Source: Antrodiella citrinella (Eukaryota > Basidiomycota > Agaricomycetes > Polyporales > Steccherinaceae). From it: a stretch of DNA of 37,214 nucleotides. The position numbers and the translations under genes are program-made. Location of the stretch: contig SGPM01000069.1 in the NCBI GenBank assembly GCA_004802725.1, positions 1-37,214 of the forward strand. The letters are read 5' to 3'. Below, piece by piece: positions 19,666 to 35,429 of the stretch (positions are counted from its first letter, which is position 1; each line of letters opens with the position of its first letter). The notes under the pieces were generated by a model, which worked only from the letters and a program-made list of their open reading frames with translations, made no database searches and had not been told where the DNA came from.

Positions 19666-21891
19666 TCACAGACTCATCAGCTCGCGATGAGCTTCGAAAA
19701 TGGCAATGGCGTCGGGGTGGCGAACTTCGAATTGGTGCGCGAACTCCTGAGCACGGCTGAAGCAGAGTGGTCAGCTACGGTAGGAGGTAGCGTGAAGATC
19801 GTACTTACACGACCAATCCCAAGTCAACACCATCATCCGTGCAGACAATTTCCTTACCGTCGGGACCAACAGGTGGCTTGATCTTGAACATCCAGAGCAG
19901 GTAGGCCATCATCAAGAAAAGTGAGTTGCGGGCCAGGTGGCGACCAACACAGATTCTAAAACGCCGAACGGTCGTCAGCATACAGGTTCAAACCGGCATC
20001 AAAACATAAATTTTACCTTCGCCCAAATCCGAAGGTAACGTGCCCCTCCTCCTTCGTGTCTAGGAAGGAAGGTGCCAACTTGCCGTCAGGACCGATGTGT
20101 CTGTCCGGTACGAAATGATCCGCATCAGGCCCCCACAAATCGGGGTCGCGGTTGATTGCCCTACAACATGGGGATCAGGGTCGGAAGTAAAATACAATTT
20201 TGGCAGGGTTGTAGCGTACCAGATATTCGGGATACACACGGTCCCCTTGGGGATGAAGTAGCCTTCGTAGACGTCATCCTGAATCATACAAAAGTGAGTA
20301 TCTCGCAATGGGTTAGGAAGGAATGGTCATAACGTACCTCCGTTGAGACATGTTGCATACCTATAGTGCAATATACGTTGTCAATATGATGCGATGTTCG
20401 GAATGCTAGCAGATCGACTTACCGAGAGGTCCCACAGGGTGCCAGCGAAGAGTCTCCTTGAAAAGAGCACGGACGTATACTAGGTCCTCGAAATCGTCGA
20501 ATGTGGGAAGACGACCACGGCCCACAATAGCGTCAATCTCATCCTGAGCCTTCTTCTGCGTTTCGGGGTACATGACCATGGCAAGCATGAACCATATCAT
20601 GGAGCCGGACATCTGATCGAAGCATCGCGGTAAGTACAGTATCGCAGCAAGGAAAATGAGCGGACGTACTGTCTCAAAGGCGGCGGAACTGAAGGTCGAA
20701 ATAGATGTCAGGCTTCAACGCGTCGTTATTATCAACTAGGAACTACATACATCGTCGCAACGAGCCACGCGCTTTCCTTGTCGTTCAGATCGTACTTGAT
20801 CTGCTTCTCGACCATCGAAGCGGAGAAGCTTGGGCGAGTGTCACCGTCCACCTGGTGCAAGCAGTATGAGATGTGATCAATTACTGCAGATGAATTTAAC
20901 GTACCACTCGAGTCTTCACTTCACCATAGAGTCCAGTGAAAAGCTTGGAGAATTTGGGGCCCCACTCCAACGCCTCTTGTTTCCAAGAGAACAGGGATGA
21001 GGGAAGATGTTCGAGGAACGGGAAGAACTCGATCAAGTAACCGTCCACAAAACCAGCGCGGAGGATCTTGGCTGTGAAGTTGTGCAGCATCTGCATGTTG
21101 GGATCCTTCGCGTCCACGAGGGGCGGCTTATCATAGGCAACAGCAAGGATAGTAGATCCGGCAGTCCTAAGTGCAAGCCTTAGCGTTGAGACCAAGGACG
21201 AGTCTATGGCATGACTCACCGTACAAGGTGGTTCTCCCAGTCTGCAGGTGTGGCGAGCATGTCCTTGAGCAAGATCGTAGCTTCGATGGTTTGGATCGGG
21301 TGGTAGTCCTTTACCAAACCACGGTGAAGTGCTTCATGAGCAGCGCGACGCATCCGTCGCCACCTATCATGAGAATGTAAGCGGTCAAGAATCGATGTGA
21401 TGTCATGATAATAACTGACAAGTTATGATGACCCTGGAACACGAAGAAGAGTCCCTCCGAGAGCATCTCGCGAGCGACGATGAACTTCGGTCGAGACGAG
21501 TAGATCGCGGCACGCCTGTCGAGCAAGTCCGCAGCAACTTTCAGAGTGTTCAGCACGACCACATTTTGGCCCGCCAGGTTAAGATACACGATTGGCCCTG
21601 CCGACGAAAAATTACATCTAAACAATCCCATGTAAGCGCGTATGGGATTTTGTACTTACCATAGACTTCTTTCCAGTCCGTAAACTTGAACCAGACATCT
21701 GGCGTAAGCTGGAGCAAGTTGCCGATGAGGGGAATTCCTTTAGGGCCAGGGGGATACTTGAGGTGTGAGGCGGGACGGAGGAGCCAAGCAACCAATGCTA
21801 TGCTACCTGCGGAGAAGATGATGCGCTTCACGAGGGAGAGGGAGAAGAAGAGGTCGATAACGAAAGCAGCGCCTTGCACGAGAGCGTCCAT
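19666..21891 (-). CDS. Cytochrome P450 monooxygenase, 12 exons, 529 aa
   Basis: This is a haem-thiolate monooxygenase, probably of the endoplasmic reticulum membrane. Exons (high to low): 21891-21660, 21597-21420, 21363-21220, 21166-20905, 20851-20751, 20688-20670, 20612-20423, 20360-20338, 20278-20220, 20160-20017, 19955-19809 and 19756-19666; all junctions are GT-AG and keep frame. The N-terminus is hydrophobic (LVKRIIFSAGSIALVAWLL), then the PPGPKGIPLIGN hinge. The I-helix reads SAAFETMSGS, with Glu-Thr in place of the common Asp-Thr. KETLRW (20439-20456 region) is the ExxR pair, FVPDRH is the PERF-like segment, and FGFGRRICVGR is the haem loop with its Cys ligand. Two exons are tiny (19 and 23 nt). 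It resembles the multigene fungal P450s often annotated O-methylsterigmatocystin oxidoreductase-like; the substrate cannot be inferred. No defect was seen. Confidence 0.93.
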
Positions 21892-23975
21892 GGTGATTCG
21901 TCTATCGGTTGTTTGGAAAACGAAGAAGACCAGACATGATATGAAGTACTACATATGTATGCGTCAAGAGTCGGAGTCCGTCCGGTGAGCTAGAATTGAC
22001 CTGTGTGAGCGGATATCCCTATCGCAAAACCAATCCTGGACTTCTGCTTGGACACTGACCAAATGATGCGCGCAAAAATGATATGTCAATGTACACCGAA
22101 CGTTTGCATCGCTATGTTCCTGGCAGCATCTCTGGACTTGCGATCCCGATCTGAGGGAGAAGTACATGCTCGAGATACGAGGTCGGCTATGACCTGCTCT
22201 GACACGTTCGAAAAGACGTTGTAAGGGACTTGCAGGCTTGCAAGGGCCGAAACGAGAAATGACATACTGCAGGCTACTGCAGGTGGAGGTGGGACAGCTC
22301 ATGAGCATGTGGTATGCCTGAAACGTACGATCAGATTCGAAGTCGACCTTCTGTCTCGCCCGAGATACGTGCCACTCTTCAGCTCCGTCACAGTTTGCCC
22401 CCGGGCTGCGATGATCCATCATAAACACCACCGAGATTGAATCTTCCGTCCTGAAGTTCTGTAGCTGATTGCATTTTACAGAGTTTTTGTATGTATCAGA
22501 CGGCCTCAGGATCAAGCGGCAAAGAAAAGATGGACGGGGAGCGTACAGAAGAAATGTGCGACCATGAGCGAATATGGTATCAAAAGGCGGTTCTGTGTGA
22601 TAGGTTCTCGCACGTCGGGGAAACCGCCACGGTTTCGAGATCCAGTTGTGCGAGATTGTGCGATGGACACTGCCACGCCGATCTTTCGATCAGTATTTGC
22701 ATTATCTAAGCGGAGAAACCCAATCCCGGCAGCGGTCGGTCTATTGATATTGCCAAGTCCATTTCGCGATCACATCCTTAGACTGTGTCGAGGCTTCCAC
22801 AACAGAGGTCAGACAATGCAAGCTGATCATCAGTGGACGCACGATGTTCTTACCTCCGAAAACGTCTTGCTTCCTGTTTTTGGCATGGTTCGGTTGCAAA
22901 GATGCGAATATTAATAGCAAAAATAGCAAATAAGATCTCTAACAAAGTTCGGTCTCCAGTTCGATTTGGTGGCGGACTTTACCGGTAGATCGCTCTTACA
23001 TAAACATAAACGTTCTTCTTGGGGTCGTAAGCTGAATGTCAAGGGAGGGAACAACATGCATATGGCGACCTACCGTGGTCAACGGACGAAATAAGTCCAC
23101 GTTGACGAATCGGAACAGCATTGATATCTCAGTTCAAAGTGTCTCAGATGGACCGCCATAGCGTTTATGAATCCCGTGCCGCACATTCATCTTTCCGTGA
23201 AATCACGGTCGTTCGCGAGCGTGTCGCTCGTTATGGGACATCTTGGTGAATATGGGGGCTAGTCTGCAACATTGTGGGAGAATCAGTTGATCTTCTACAG
23301 CTGGTTTGGATTGAGAAAGAAACGGTGTACGATGATATGCCAGTGAAAGGGGGTCGGAAGCAAATCCATCATGTCATTGTAGCATGCGGATGAAGGCCAT
23401 CAAGAACAGTCTCCAGGTTCGCCGAGCTTTCCAGTGTATTGCTAGCTGAGTTGAGCTTACTCCGTAGTTCCAATCCCGAACCGACAAGCATCGAATTCTA
23501 GAACGCCCTGAACGGAACTCGTAACTTGGATTTTCGGGGGAGGGATGGTTGAAGGATAAGAGTTCAACTTTTATGTGATCTGTGCTAGCCCCTAGATTGT
23601 AGTCTTTTGTAGATCACAGCGGTCAATTGCCACTAGTGACTCCTCGTTCAACGTTGCGAAAGGCCGGGGGAACGATATCTTCACCAATTGCACAGGAGAC
23701 GACTTGAAGAAGTTGGGTCAAACACCAACAAGCAGAAGCCATTGCCATATCCGGTCAACTGCATCCAAAAGAGGAACAGCGGGATTAGCAACATGGAAGA
23801 GAAGCCCAAGGCAACTCTAGTCCACTCGTACTGCACAACACGAATTTTGATTCGCCACCTTGATAATACATATCTACGGTACAGTCTTCCGAGCAAATTT
23901 CAACCTGAAGGCGAACACAATCAGGGTATCGATCCGGGAGTCCCTAAAGCTCTCTAAACACAATGCAACAAGGTC
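21892..23975. other. Intergenic between P450 and alpha-glucosidase genes
   Basis: About 2.1 kb lie between the start of the P450 gene and the end of the alpha-glucosidase gene. Short open frames on both strands (for example 21964-22515 minus and 22564-22914 plus) show no domain or splice pattern I recognise. The right part should hold P450 promoter sequence and the glucosidase 3' UTR. I found no clear TATA box before the P450 start. Confidence 0.5.
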
Positions 23976-27699
<3,724 letters not shown>

Positions 27700-28601
27700 C
27701 GCTACAGATATATGCTTTCACATTGTGGCGTAAATAGAAACAACTGGCAACTCACCTTTGCAGTAGCATCGAGTGTCACGGTGGCAAAAGACTCGCTCTT
27801 GGAATGTAGTTCATTCTTAGTATTGTATCGTTGCAAACCCAGCGGCTTCTTCCAAAAGGAGGGCATGGTGTTATAGGTCGTTTCAATGTGATCTCCTTCG
27901 CCCCTCAAGAGTCAAAACTGACATTCGGATACGAAAGATCAGCCAAGACGAAAGAGGGGACCTCTCACAGAACCACGACTTACGTGTCGTGCAGAGTAGT
28001 CAAGGTCATTATCATACCAGGTCCCAGATTGTTTGCAGATGCATCGACGACGTTGAGGGCCGAATCGAGACTTGACCGACCCTGTCGGAGGTTGGGCTGG
28101 ATACTACACTCCTTGGTGCCTCGAAGGAGTTATATCACTTGATAGGCTTTGTGTATGCCATGGAGGGTGATAGCGGCAGACGTGGCAGTATTTGCACCTA
28201 CCTCGATGGCTGCTGCAAAATCCATCGGCATGGAAGGTGGTGTTGCAAACGATGGTACACTGAGCAAAGTAATGTCAACGACTGGGGAATTGGTGTCAGG
28301 CAAATTTTCCGAACTTTGTGTGCAACATCTGCATAAGACAAGGAAGCCACGAGTTCGAGACCCCTTGCCCTGCACGTTGTCTGAGGCATACCAGGGCTGG
28401 CGTGCAGCTCACCCATGAGTGAACTTCGTCATTGTAGCCTTGATGCATGCCGGGTCATCCGAAAGATTCATCCAGGAAACGAACCAAAACTGGCATAAGT
28501 AGATCAGCCTGGCCCCCTCGCTAAGTACATTCTAGTAAGGCGTACCGAATAAACATATAGCCAACTTGAAATGTGAGTCGCAGACGACCGAGATCAGTCA
28601 T
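27700..28601 (-). pseudogene. Possible decayed gene of unknown family
   Basis: Several short stretches read like spliced protein but do not join in one frame. An ATG at 28601 begins MTDLGRLRLTFQVGYMFIR before a GT donor. Further down are SPVVDITLLSVPSFATPPSM with MDFAAAIE before GTAGGT (about 28220), then SLDSALNVVDASANN near 28040 before GTAAGT. Last is a stretch containing MPSFWKKPLGLQRYNTKNEL ending in AAAG and GTGAGT (about 27755). Donor-like sites after plausible coding suggest a former multi-exon gene; stops between the parts suggest it is broken. I do not recognise the family, and chance is not excluded. Confidence 0.3.
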
Positions 28602-29086
28602 GGCATCTTGTGAACCAATGACGCGATGAAATCTGTAATATTGTTGTTTCGACACAGTCCAAAACGCAAAGTTCAAGTTATCTGGCAGCAGAATAAGGAC
28701 ACTCGAGTCGATGGCACTTAGTACTCACTCAAGACTCAAGGCCCTGTCAGTGTCACTACCTGGTGCGATCAGTACCAGAAAAGTCACTGGCATGCCGGCA
28801 AACCCCGATGACAAAATGGACGCTCTGTCAGACTCACTGCCAATGCCATACTAAGTACTCTTGAGTTACCTCTCCTCGATGAAACCACATGTTGTCGGAC
28901 ACGCACGTCACACACACAACCCTTTTTGACGGCGAATGCTCAAAAGAACTATATAGCTCACATTTCTGATACTATCAACAAGTTCATGAAAGCAGTCCTG
29001 TTGGTGGACATATGTCGGGCCCGTTAAGCACCCAGGACTCGGCATGCCCGGGTCTCTGATTCATAGCGAGGAATTCTGGCGGGACC
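28602..29086. other. Intergenic, nothing recognised
   Basis: I see no gene, repeat or clear signal in this stretch before the kinase-like relic. Confidence 0.5.
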
Positions 29087-30286
29087 ATGTTTCGTGGCTG
29101 TGCTCGTTACCAGCCTGAGTGGATTCCCTCTTGGGGAACAAAACACGAAGACAGATGGAAACATGAGGATGGACAGTGGTATTTTGTGAGTGCAGTGTCA
29201 TATCCATATCGCATCGCAAATGAAGCTTTCGCACTGTCGCGCACTCACATTGTGGATGCCATACGGATATCGGACGGTGAGATGGTCGCGTTCAAAAGCG
29301 TCTCATGAGACGACCACCCGTATGAGGGATCTCCACGTTTCTAAGCTCTGAATCGCTCAGGTCGGATTCAAGAAACCACTGCGTGTCCATCCTCGATGTC
29401 TTGAATCTCCCTCATGAGCAGAAAAAGTTACTACTGGTTATGCCTTTGCTATGCATATTCGACGACCCAAAATTTGAGACCGTAGGTGAAGCGATGGAGT
29501 TGTTCGACAGATATTTGAAGTATTACAAACTCTCTGATATTGTCATACAAACTCTGATTACTCTACTTACTCTAGGGACAGCAATTCATGCACCGTCATC
29601 ATGTTGCTCATCAGTCAGTATGATAGTCGCGGGTATTCATATTCCTCATACCAACCCACTTTTCAGCGACTGCATAGGCATGAACATTACGGTGGATCCG
29701 CGACCAATGTATCCTGCCTCAACCGCGTACGACCGAGCCTTCAAGAAGAAGGTCAAGTACTACTCGCGTACGAAGAAGCCTGTCAGGTAGTACCTGATAG
29801 ACTTTGGCCCGCGCAAGTATGCGGTGGAGGACACGTCCCCACATTTGGGGTGGCGACAAGACTGTGCCGGAATTCCAAGAGTCTGACGACCCTTGTGACC
29901 CATTTCCGACGGACATCTACTACCTTGGGAGTATGATACGTCAGCTCTTCCTCACCGTATGTTCATACCTGCTTCTATTGCTGTCTCCTACTGAGGATAC
30001 GTCTGAGCAGAAAGTCACTGGTTTGGAAGTCATGATGCCTCTTGTGGGCGACATGACGCAAGCGGATCCAACCAAACGACCGACTGTTGATGAAGTGGTG
30101 GACCGCTTTGATGCGATACTCCGTTCTTTGCACGGATGGGCTCTCAGACGCAGATTGGTATATCGGGGGAAATATCTCGGCCTATTCTCCGGGACGATTC
30201 ACGTCGTTCGCTCGCTCTTTCACGCCCGATCTGCATTGCCGCTACCACCTTCCGATCCTGTGCATACGTTTATCATAGACCCATGA
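29087..30286 (+). pseudogene. Fungal kinase-like protein, pseudogene
   Basis: The protein belongs to a basidiomycete kinase-like family that I know from motifs such as GLQFMHxHxVAHRDC and YYLIDFGLSRRY. Seen here in order are RISDGEMVAFKSVS (VAxK lysine), ILDVLNLPHEQ, LLLVMPLL, FETVGEAMELF, GQQFMHRHHVAH, then across an intron DCIGMNITVDPRPMYP, KPVR-YLIDFG, GGDKTVPEFQ, CDPFPTDIYYLGSMIRQ and DPTKRPTVDEVVDRFDAIL. It is disabled: TGA at 29306 and TAG at 29788 interrupt the frame, single-base shifts are needed near 29322 and 29845, and the catalytic-loop HRD would read HHD. An intron-like GTGAGT at 29186 has no AG where expected. Introns near 29521-29575, 29613-29666 and 29959-30012 still have GT-AG ends. 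Confidence 0.8.
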
Positions 30287-31396
30287 CCTAATCCTTTGGG
30301 CACGGGTTCCATGTTATAGGTACAGCCTTTCGCCGCTATGCGACCTATGCTCAGTCTATTTAGAATGGCCGCAGATATGACCGGAAAGAACTGCACACTG
30401 CACGCTGATAGCATAGCAGCGCACGGTGGGACGCGCTGCAATCAGTGATGCACGGTTTGAAGCTGGTGTGTTTGCGGCAGCAGTGTGCAGCAAGTGAGGC
30501 TGCAAACGCTCCGATCAGAAATTCGGGATGCCATCCTCGAGATTGTAAATTCTACAGGGTCTATTGTTCAACACACTGAGGTACGCGATGCATTGTTTTC
30601 TTCAGCCTCCTTCTCATTGCGTCTCTTTAGGAATCAGAACCGTATGTCTCACAGCATACCGGTGCCGCTACAATCTCGTACGTATACCGTTTAGCGTGTT
30701 CTCTCCACTGCCTGTGCAAGCCTTCCATGCCCTTCGAGATAGCAGTTCCTCGTTGCTCAGGGGTTACAAGAGGAATGAGGCTATGATTCCTCGCGCCGTC
30801 CATGATCTTTGATGATTTTTCTTACACACTGCCCATGCTGCGCTCAGTCAGTTGCACCCGATTTCCGGAAACCATGCAGCTCAAAACCTTCATCGCCTTC
30901 GTCTGTCAATACGAGTATACGTACGGAGGAACCAGTGACAGGTGTTCACACAGCGCCGTCGCGGCGATATTGGACAAGCGTTGGATAATCACAATTTGGC
31001 AGATGCGATGCGGTCTCGTTTTCCACTGCGTATATGAAAGTACTGCGTTCAAGCCATCTTGTAAAAGAGGTCCGGGCAGACACGTCGTATCATAATCAAG
31101 GCAAAGAAGAGGAGCTTCGTAGAACCTTGCGGGATAGATCTACCCACACCGTTTCTGCTACGAGAATCTACCCGGTCTCTCTTTATTCAACCTGACCTGA
31201 CCTAATAGAGGCCTGGTAGAGCGGGTTCCCGCACACCAACGCGCACCCCTCTGGTCAGGTGATCCTGTCTCTCATTTTGCGTATCCAGATTAGAATGGGC
31301 GTGAACCGACTGTATATTGAGTGTCGGGAAAAGATATTGAATATTGAGGCGTGTAAGGTCCACAAGCACCTAGCATCGAGTACCGAATCCACGCCA
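30287..31396. other. Intergenic, no supported gene
   Basis: About 1.1 kb between the kinase relic and the transporter terminator. Open frames at 30564-30812 and 30802-31095 (+) are short, overlap and show no recognisable motif. Confidence 0.5.
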
Positions 31397-33480
31397 TTAG
31401 AGTAGATACCTATAATCCTGGTTCAAATCTCCCTCCTGAAACACCTCGGACACGTCCGAGGAGGCTGAGACCGTGTCTCTGTCCCTCTTGCGGTTCTCCC
31501 GTAGACATGCAATGGCGTAAGCGCTAGCCGACACCGCAGAGAAGCATATGAAGCCGACGCATAGGCTGTATCCTGCGGTGTAGCGCGGTGCGTCTTGTGA
31601 GAGGAAGGCGTAGGCCGCTATGATACCGCCGACTGGTGCGCGGTGTCAGGTGGGTCAATGCAGGGTGGGTGCGGGGACGTACTGTTTCCGAAGCCGATTT
31701 GCCATGCTATGGCGATAGCTCGTCTTCTGTGACCTGCCACTGTGGAAGAATATGTACATGGTTGGCACCTCACTTGTTGATAATAAAAACCATCCACACA
31801 CTTACGATTCGTAGTGAACCAACACAATACGACCGGCATCGCCGAGTACGTTCCACACGTCGCGAGGAACAACGCGCCGTACTTCAAGTTCGTGTTCGTA
31901 TCAGTGACGAGCAGGACCACGAACCCGGCGACGGCCACCGCCATGGGGGCGACGGTGAAGAGGAACCGGTGTTGCAGGTGGTCGGAGGCGAAGGCGATTG
32001 CCATGGCGAAGACGAATGCGCAGGCCCACGGGGGGACGGAGAGGAGCTGGGAGCGGATGTCGCTGTGGCCTAGGCCTTGGATGATGGCGGGGGCGAAGTA
32101 TGCTGCATAGCAGGAACGGTTAAAGTTGGGTTCAGTGTATGATCCGATGACTTACCATAACCATACGCTGGGATGATAAGACCGAAGTACATGAATCCAC
32201 CAATAATGACTTTGTCTACGCAAAGCCAACAGTCAGGGTGTCGAACAAAGTCTAACCAGGCAAGCATCACTCACGATCCGAAAGAACGTTCCAAATCAAC
32301 CCCGGAGTGATCTTTTCATCCCGCCGAGACTCACCCACGTCCTCTCTCAACCGTTTCTTCACGAACGCCTTCTCAGCGGGAGTAAGCCACTTCGCCTCCT
32401 CTGGAAAGTCCGAGATCAGGAAGAACAGCATCACCGAGATGACACAGGTCAATGTGCCCTCTAAAATTGAACCATGTTAGTCAGCCCGACGATGTCAATT
32501 GGTACAGTAGAAGTCGAAGGAGGGCGAACCTACCTAGGATGAAGACCCATCGCCACCCGCGCAGACCGCGCATGCCGTCCATCTTCCCGATCGCGCTGGC
32601 GAGGAGTCCGCCGAATGCGCCTGCGAGGTTGTTTGACCCGAAGAAGAACGAGCAGCGTTTTTGCGATTCGCTCCTCTTGTACCACCTAGTAGAATTGTTA
32701 GACTTGCGTGGCACGGTGGAGTAAGATGCTGCTCACATGGCGAGCACGTAGAAGCACCCTGGGAACATCCCAGCCTCGAAGAATCCTGAAATACATTAGC
32801 TGCGTCAACGCCTCATCACATTCTGCAACATACCCAAGAAGAACCGCGTCGCTAACAGCCCACTATAATTCTGGGTCAAGCCTTGGAGGCAAGTCACCAC
32901 ACCAAACATGAACATGCATCCGCTGACTTCACGCCACAATTACCCGTCACAAATCACAAGTTAGAACTTGTCGGTACAAATACCATCACGGATACAGTTG
33001 GGACTTACGCCATACATGTGGCTTGAAGCGCTTCAGGAGGATGTTGGCTGGGATCTCGCAGATGGCGTAAGGGACAAAGCTGAATAGAAATGAATTGTGC
33101 ATTACGTTAAGCACTGAGGCGTAGCGCGGACGGGTTAGGAAGAGAGTGGGGGACGCACAAGATAACGAGAGCGGTGTTGTACTCGGTCCCGCGCAGGTTC
33201 AGATCGTCTTTCAGCCCGAACAGCGCAGCGTTTCCTATGTTCACGCTGACATTCCTTGTGAGTTCGAGGCGAACGCCAGGTGTGTTGTAGACACTCACCG
33301 GTCTAAGAACGCCAGGAGGTATAGGATGCAAAGCATGGGGACGACGCGGTAGTCGATCTTGGCCATGACTTTCCATTCTACGATCTTCTCGATGTCGGAA
33401 CTGTTATCCTCTAGGTCGGGCACTTGCTCGACGGACGAGAGCTTCTCAAGAGATCCGTCTTTCTCTGTTTCCGAAGCCAT
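31397..33480 (-). CDS. MFS transporter, anion:cation symporter (allantoate permease-like), 11 exons, 492 aa
   Basis: This is a plasma-membrane proton symporter of the Dal5/Tna1-like ACS family, which takes up small organic anions such as allantoate, nicotinate or other carboxylates; the actual substrate cannot be read. Exons: 33480-33299, 33254-33159, 33079-33009, 32926-32834, 32785-32737, 32685-32534, 32460-32275, 32215-32156, 32102-31806, 31739-31683 and 31632-31397, all in frame with GT-AG introns. Signs include DYRVVPMLCILYLLAFLDR then NIGNAALFGL (first helix and loop), PYAICEIPANILLKRF, the GLLATRFFLGFFEAGMFPG helix, WRWVFILEG, LTPAEKAFVKKRLRED in the central cytosolic loop, RRRAIAIAWQIGFGN and a closing pair of hydrophobic helices. 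Length is normal for the family. The tail is charged and Ser-rich. Its substrate is not hinted at by its neighbours. Confidence 0.92.
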
Positions 33481-33619
33481 TGAATTCCTTCAACAGCCAT
33501 AGTCAGCGTCCTTGAAGTGCAGTAGTGTATCGTGAGGCGTACCTTCAGACAACCTAGAGCAGCAACAACAAGAGACAAGAGACAAGCTCGTCCCCGTTCT
33601 CTTCTCCCACCCTAGGGCG

Positions 33620-33626
33620 TTATATA
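33620..33626 (-). promoter_or_regulatory. TATA box of the MFS transporter gene
   Basis: TATATAA on the minus strand, 140 bp before the transporter ATG at 33480, in a region free of coding sequence. Position and sequence suit a fungal core promoter. Confidence 0.5.
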
Positions 33627-33864
33627 GAGCCCTGTAAGCTTACAGCACGAAATACCCAGGAGATGTTCCCGTGATATCGAACGCTGCATTTTCGAAGCTC
33701 GTGCCAGCGTCACAGAAGATTACAGTCGCCCGAGGAAGCATAAGTGTGTTTCAATGTCAACGTCTTCCTTCTTCTAGGTCTCGTAACGTAGAAGATTTGG
33801 TAAAAGGTTTCTGCTGATCGTAATGAGGTTGAGACCAAAGGATGCAAGGAGCAGGTGGACTTAC

Positions 33865-34217
33865 CACATCGGCACAAAAATTCGAGTTGGGTGAGATTGT
33901 CTGGTAGTGCTCATGAAAAGCAACAGTCAACCCAGGTTCGTCGTTCGAAGCCAACCCGAACAACTCGTGGATCTTGCAACCTAGTATCTGCGCATGCCAG
34001 TGTCAACTCGAGAAAGACGGGACGGCATGAGGTACTGACGTAGATTGTAGTCCCCAAGCCCAAAGATCTTCACACCCGTCACAAACATGCCTGGAAGGTG
34101 CTTCCCATCGACGAAAGCCTTCAATCGCGTCGAGACGTGTACTGTACAGAGCAGAGGTGCCCATCTCGGATCAGATCCAGAAAGGACTCGGAGCACGTCG
34201 CTGCCGTGCGTCGGCAC
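33865..34217 (-). CDS. Two exons of an unidentified protein, both ends unclear
   Basis: An open stretch from 34217 (or a little lower) to 34040 ends at GTCAGT, and the next, 33980-33865, begins after CTAG and ends at GTAAGT. Joined, they keep one frame for over 90 codons, including FVDGKHLPGMFVTGVKIFG, GDYNLRCKIHELFGLASNDE and TVAFHEHYQTISPNSNFCAD. Good splice sites and an even composition argue for real coding. I do not recognise the family. The next exon would have to lie just before the transporter promoter, and none is evident, so the gene may be truncated. The upstream part (34217 and above) is also uncertain. Confidence 0.4.
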
Positions 34218-34341
34218 GTTGCGTCATCCCCATCTCGTAAGCTCACAGTCGCGACCTCTATAAGCACGCTCTTGGCCCACTCTCTCTTTCCACCGCTACA
34301 CAACGTATTTTGGTCGCTGCGGGAAGACAGATCAGACTGGG

Positions 34342-35429
34342 ATGGCTCGACACGACGACGAAGATGGTGAGCTGCGAGTATCTGTTCATGTTATCCGTAG
34401 ATTGACCTCCCAAGGTTCCTTCTTGTGGTTCATGATGCACACGCATACACACACTGCCAGAGAGGAACAGGAGCAGAAGCATGAGACGGCGAGACAGCAA
34501 CGATGAAGAGGAACGGGGGAACCGTGGGTCGGGTCGCCGACCGGGTGAAAGGCGCAGTCGGAGTCCGACAGCGTCGGTGCGTGCACACGACCTTTCGTTG
34601 ATACCTCGTTTCTTACGATAGCGCCTTGCGTTGACAGCATCGACGTCGCGAGCCAGAAGACGACGACCGACGACCTGAAGATACAGACAAACACCGTGGT
34701 CATCGAGGGCACTCTCCGCGACGTACGAGCTCGCATACACGGCGTGACCACGAAGACCGACACCGTGACTATTCACCTCTCCGCCGCAGCAAACGTGAAC
34801 GCAGTCGCAGCAGGAGCAGGAGCAGGAGCAGGTCTCCCCCCGTGAGTTATACCCACCTATCCTTCAAGGACTCCACACTAATGTGCAGACTCCACACGCG
34901 GTTGGCTTAGCACCGTGACGGTCATGCTCGGCGCAGGGACGACGACCCAGAGAGGCGGCATAAGCATAGGTCGAGGTCGGGGCGGGACGAAGGGCCGCGT
35001 TCTCGTGAGCGCGAGAAGTCACCTTCCTCTCTAGACGTGGACGTGGAAGAGGGCCCGTCTACCTCTGCCTCCAAGCATCGGTCTCGTGACCGCTCGGCGG
35101 CGTCGCCAGACAGCGTCCGCTCCCGGCATCGCGACGACGCTGACCGCAGACGTCCGAAGCGCAGGTCGAAAGAACGCTCGAAGGAGAAAGAGAAGCGACA
35201 CCGCCGAAAGGGAAAAGACAAGGAGCTGGAACGCAGGAGCGTCCTCACAGGGCAGAAGGTACGCCGCCCGTGCTCTTCTTATTATCTCACCTGGACGCCG
35301 TCTGACGTTGTTTCGGGGCGCACGGTCATTTTACAGATTAAATTGAAAGTGCACAAAGACGCGACGGATCTGGAGATGGACGCGAAGCGGCAGGATTTGT
35401 TGAAGTTCCTGAACTCGATGCACGAATGA
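34342..35429 (+). CDS. RS-rich protein, probable splicing-associated factor, five exons, 261 aa
   Basis: Exons 34342-34366, 34461-34576, 34638-34841, 34911-35258 and 35337-35429 join in frame with GT-AG introns. The acceptors were chosen because alternative AGs give immediate stops. The protein is almost all charged and Arg/Ser-rich: MARHDDEDERNRSRSMRRRD, RSRSPTAS, then RSKRERSRSRSRSRSRSPP, then DDDPERRHKHRSRSGRDEG, ending in a Lys/Arg/Glu stretch. The C-terminus is different and looks conserved: SVLTGQKIKLKVHKD, then RQDLLKFLNSMHE, which suggests a short docking helix. RS domains are typical of nuclear pre-mRNA splicing proteins, so that role is likely, but no RNA-binding domain is present and I cannot name the orthologue. 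The first exon, only 25 nt, is the least certain part. Confidence 0.8.

Noticed and set aside
21964..22515. 183-codon minus-strand open frame upstream of the P450 gene
   Set aside because: No motif, ordinary splice sites absent, and it overlaps the expected P450 promoter.
31415..31435. GGTTCAAATC resembling a tRNA B box
   Set aside because: It lies in the last coding exon of the MFS gene and no A box or cloverleaf can be built around it.
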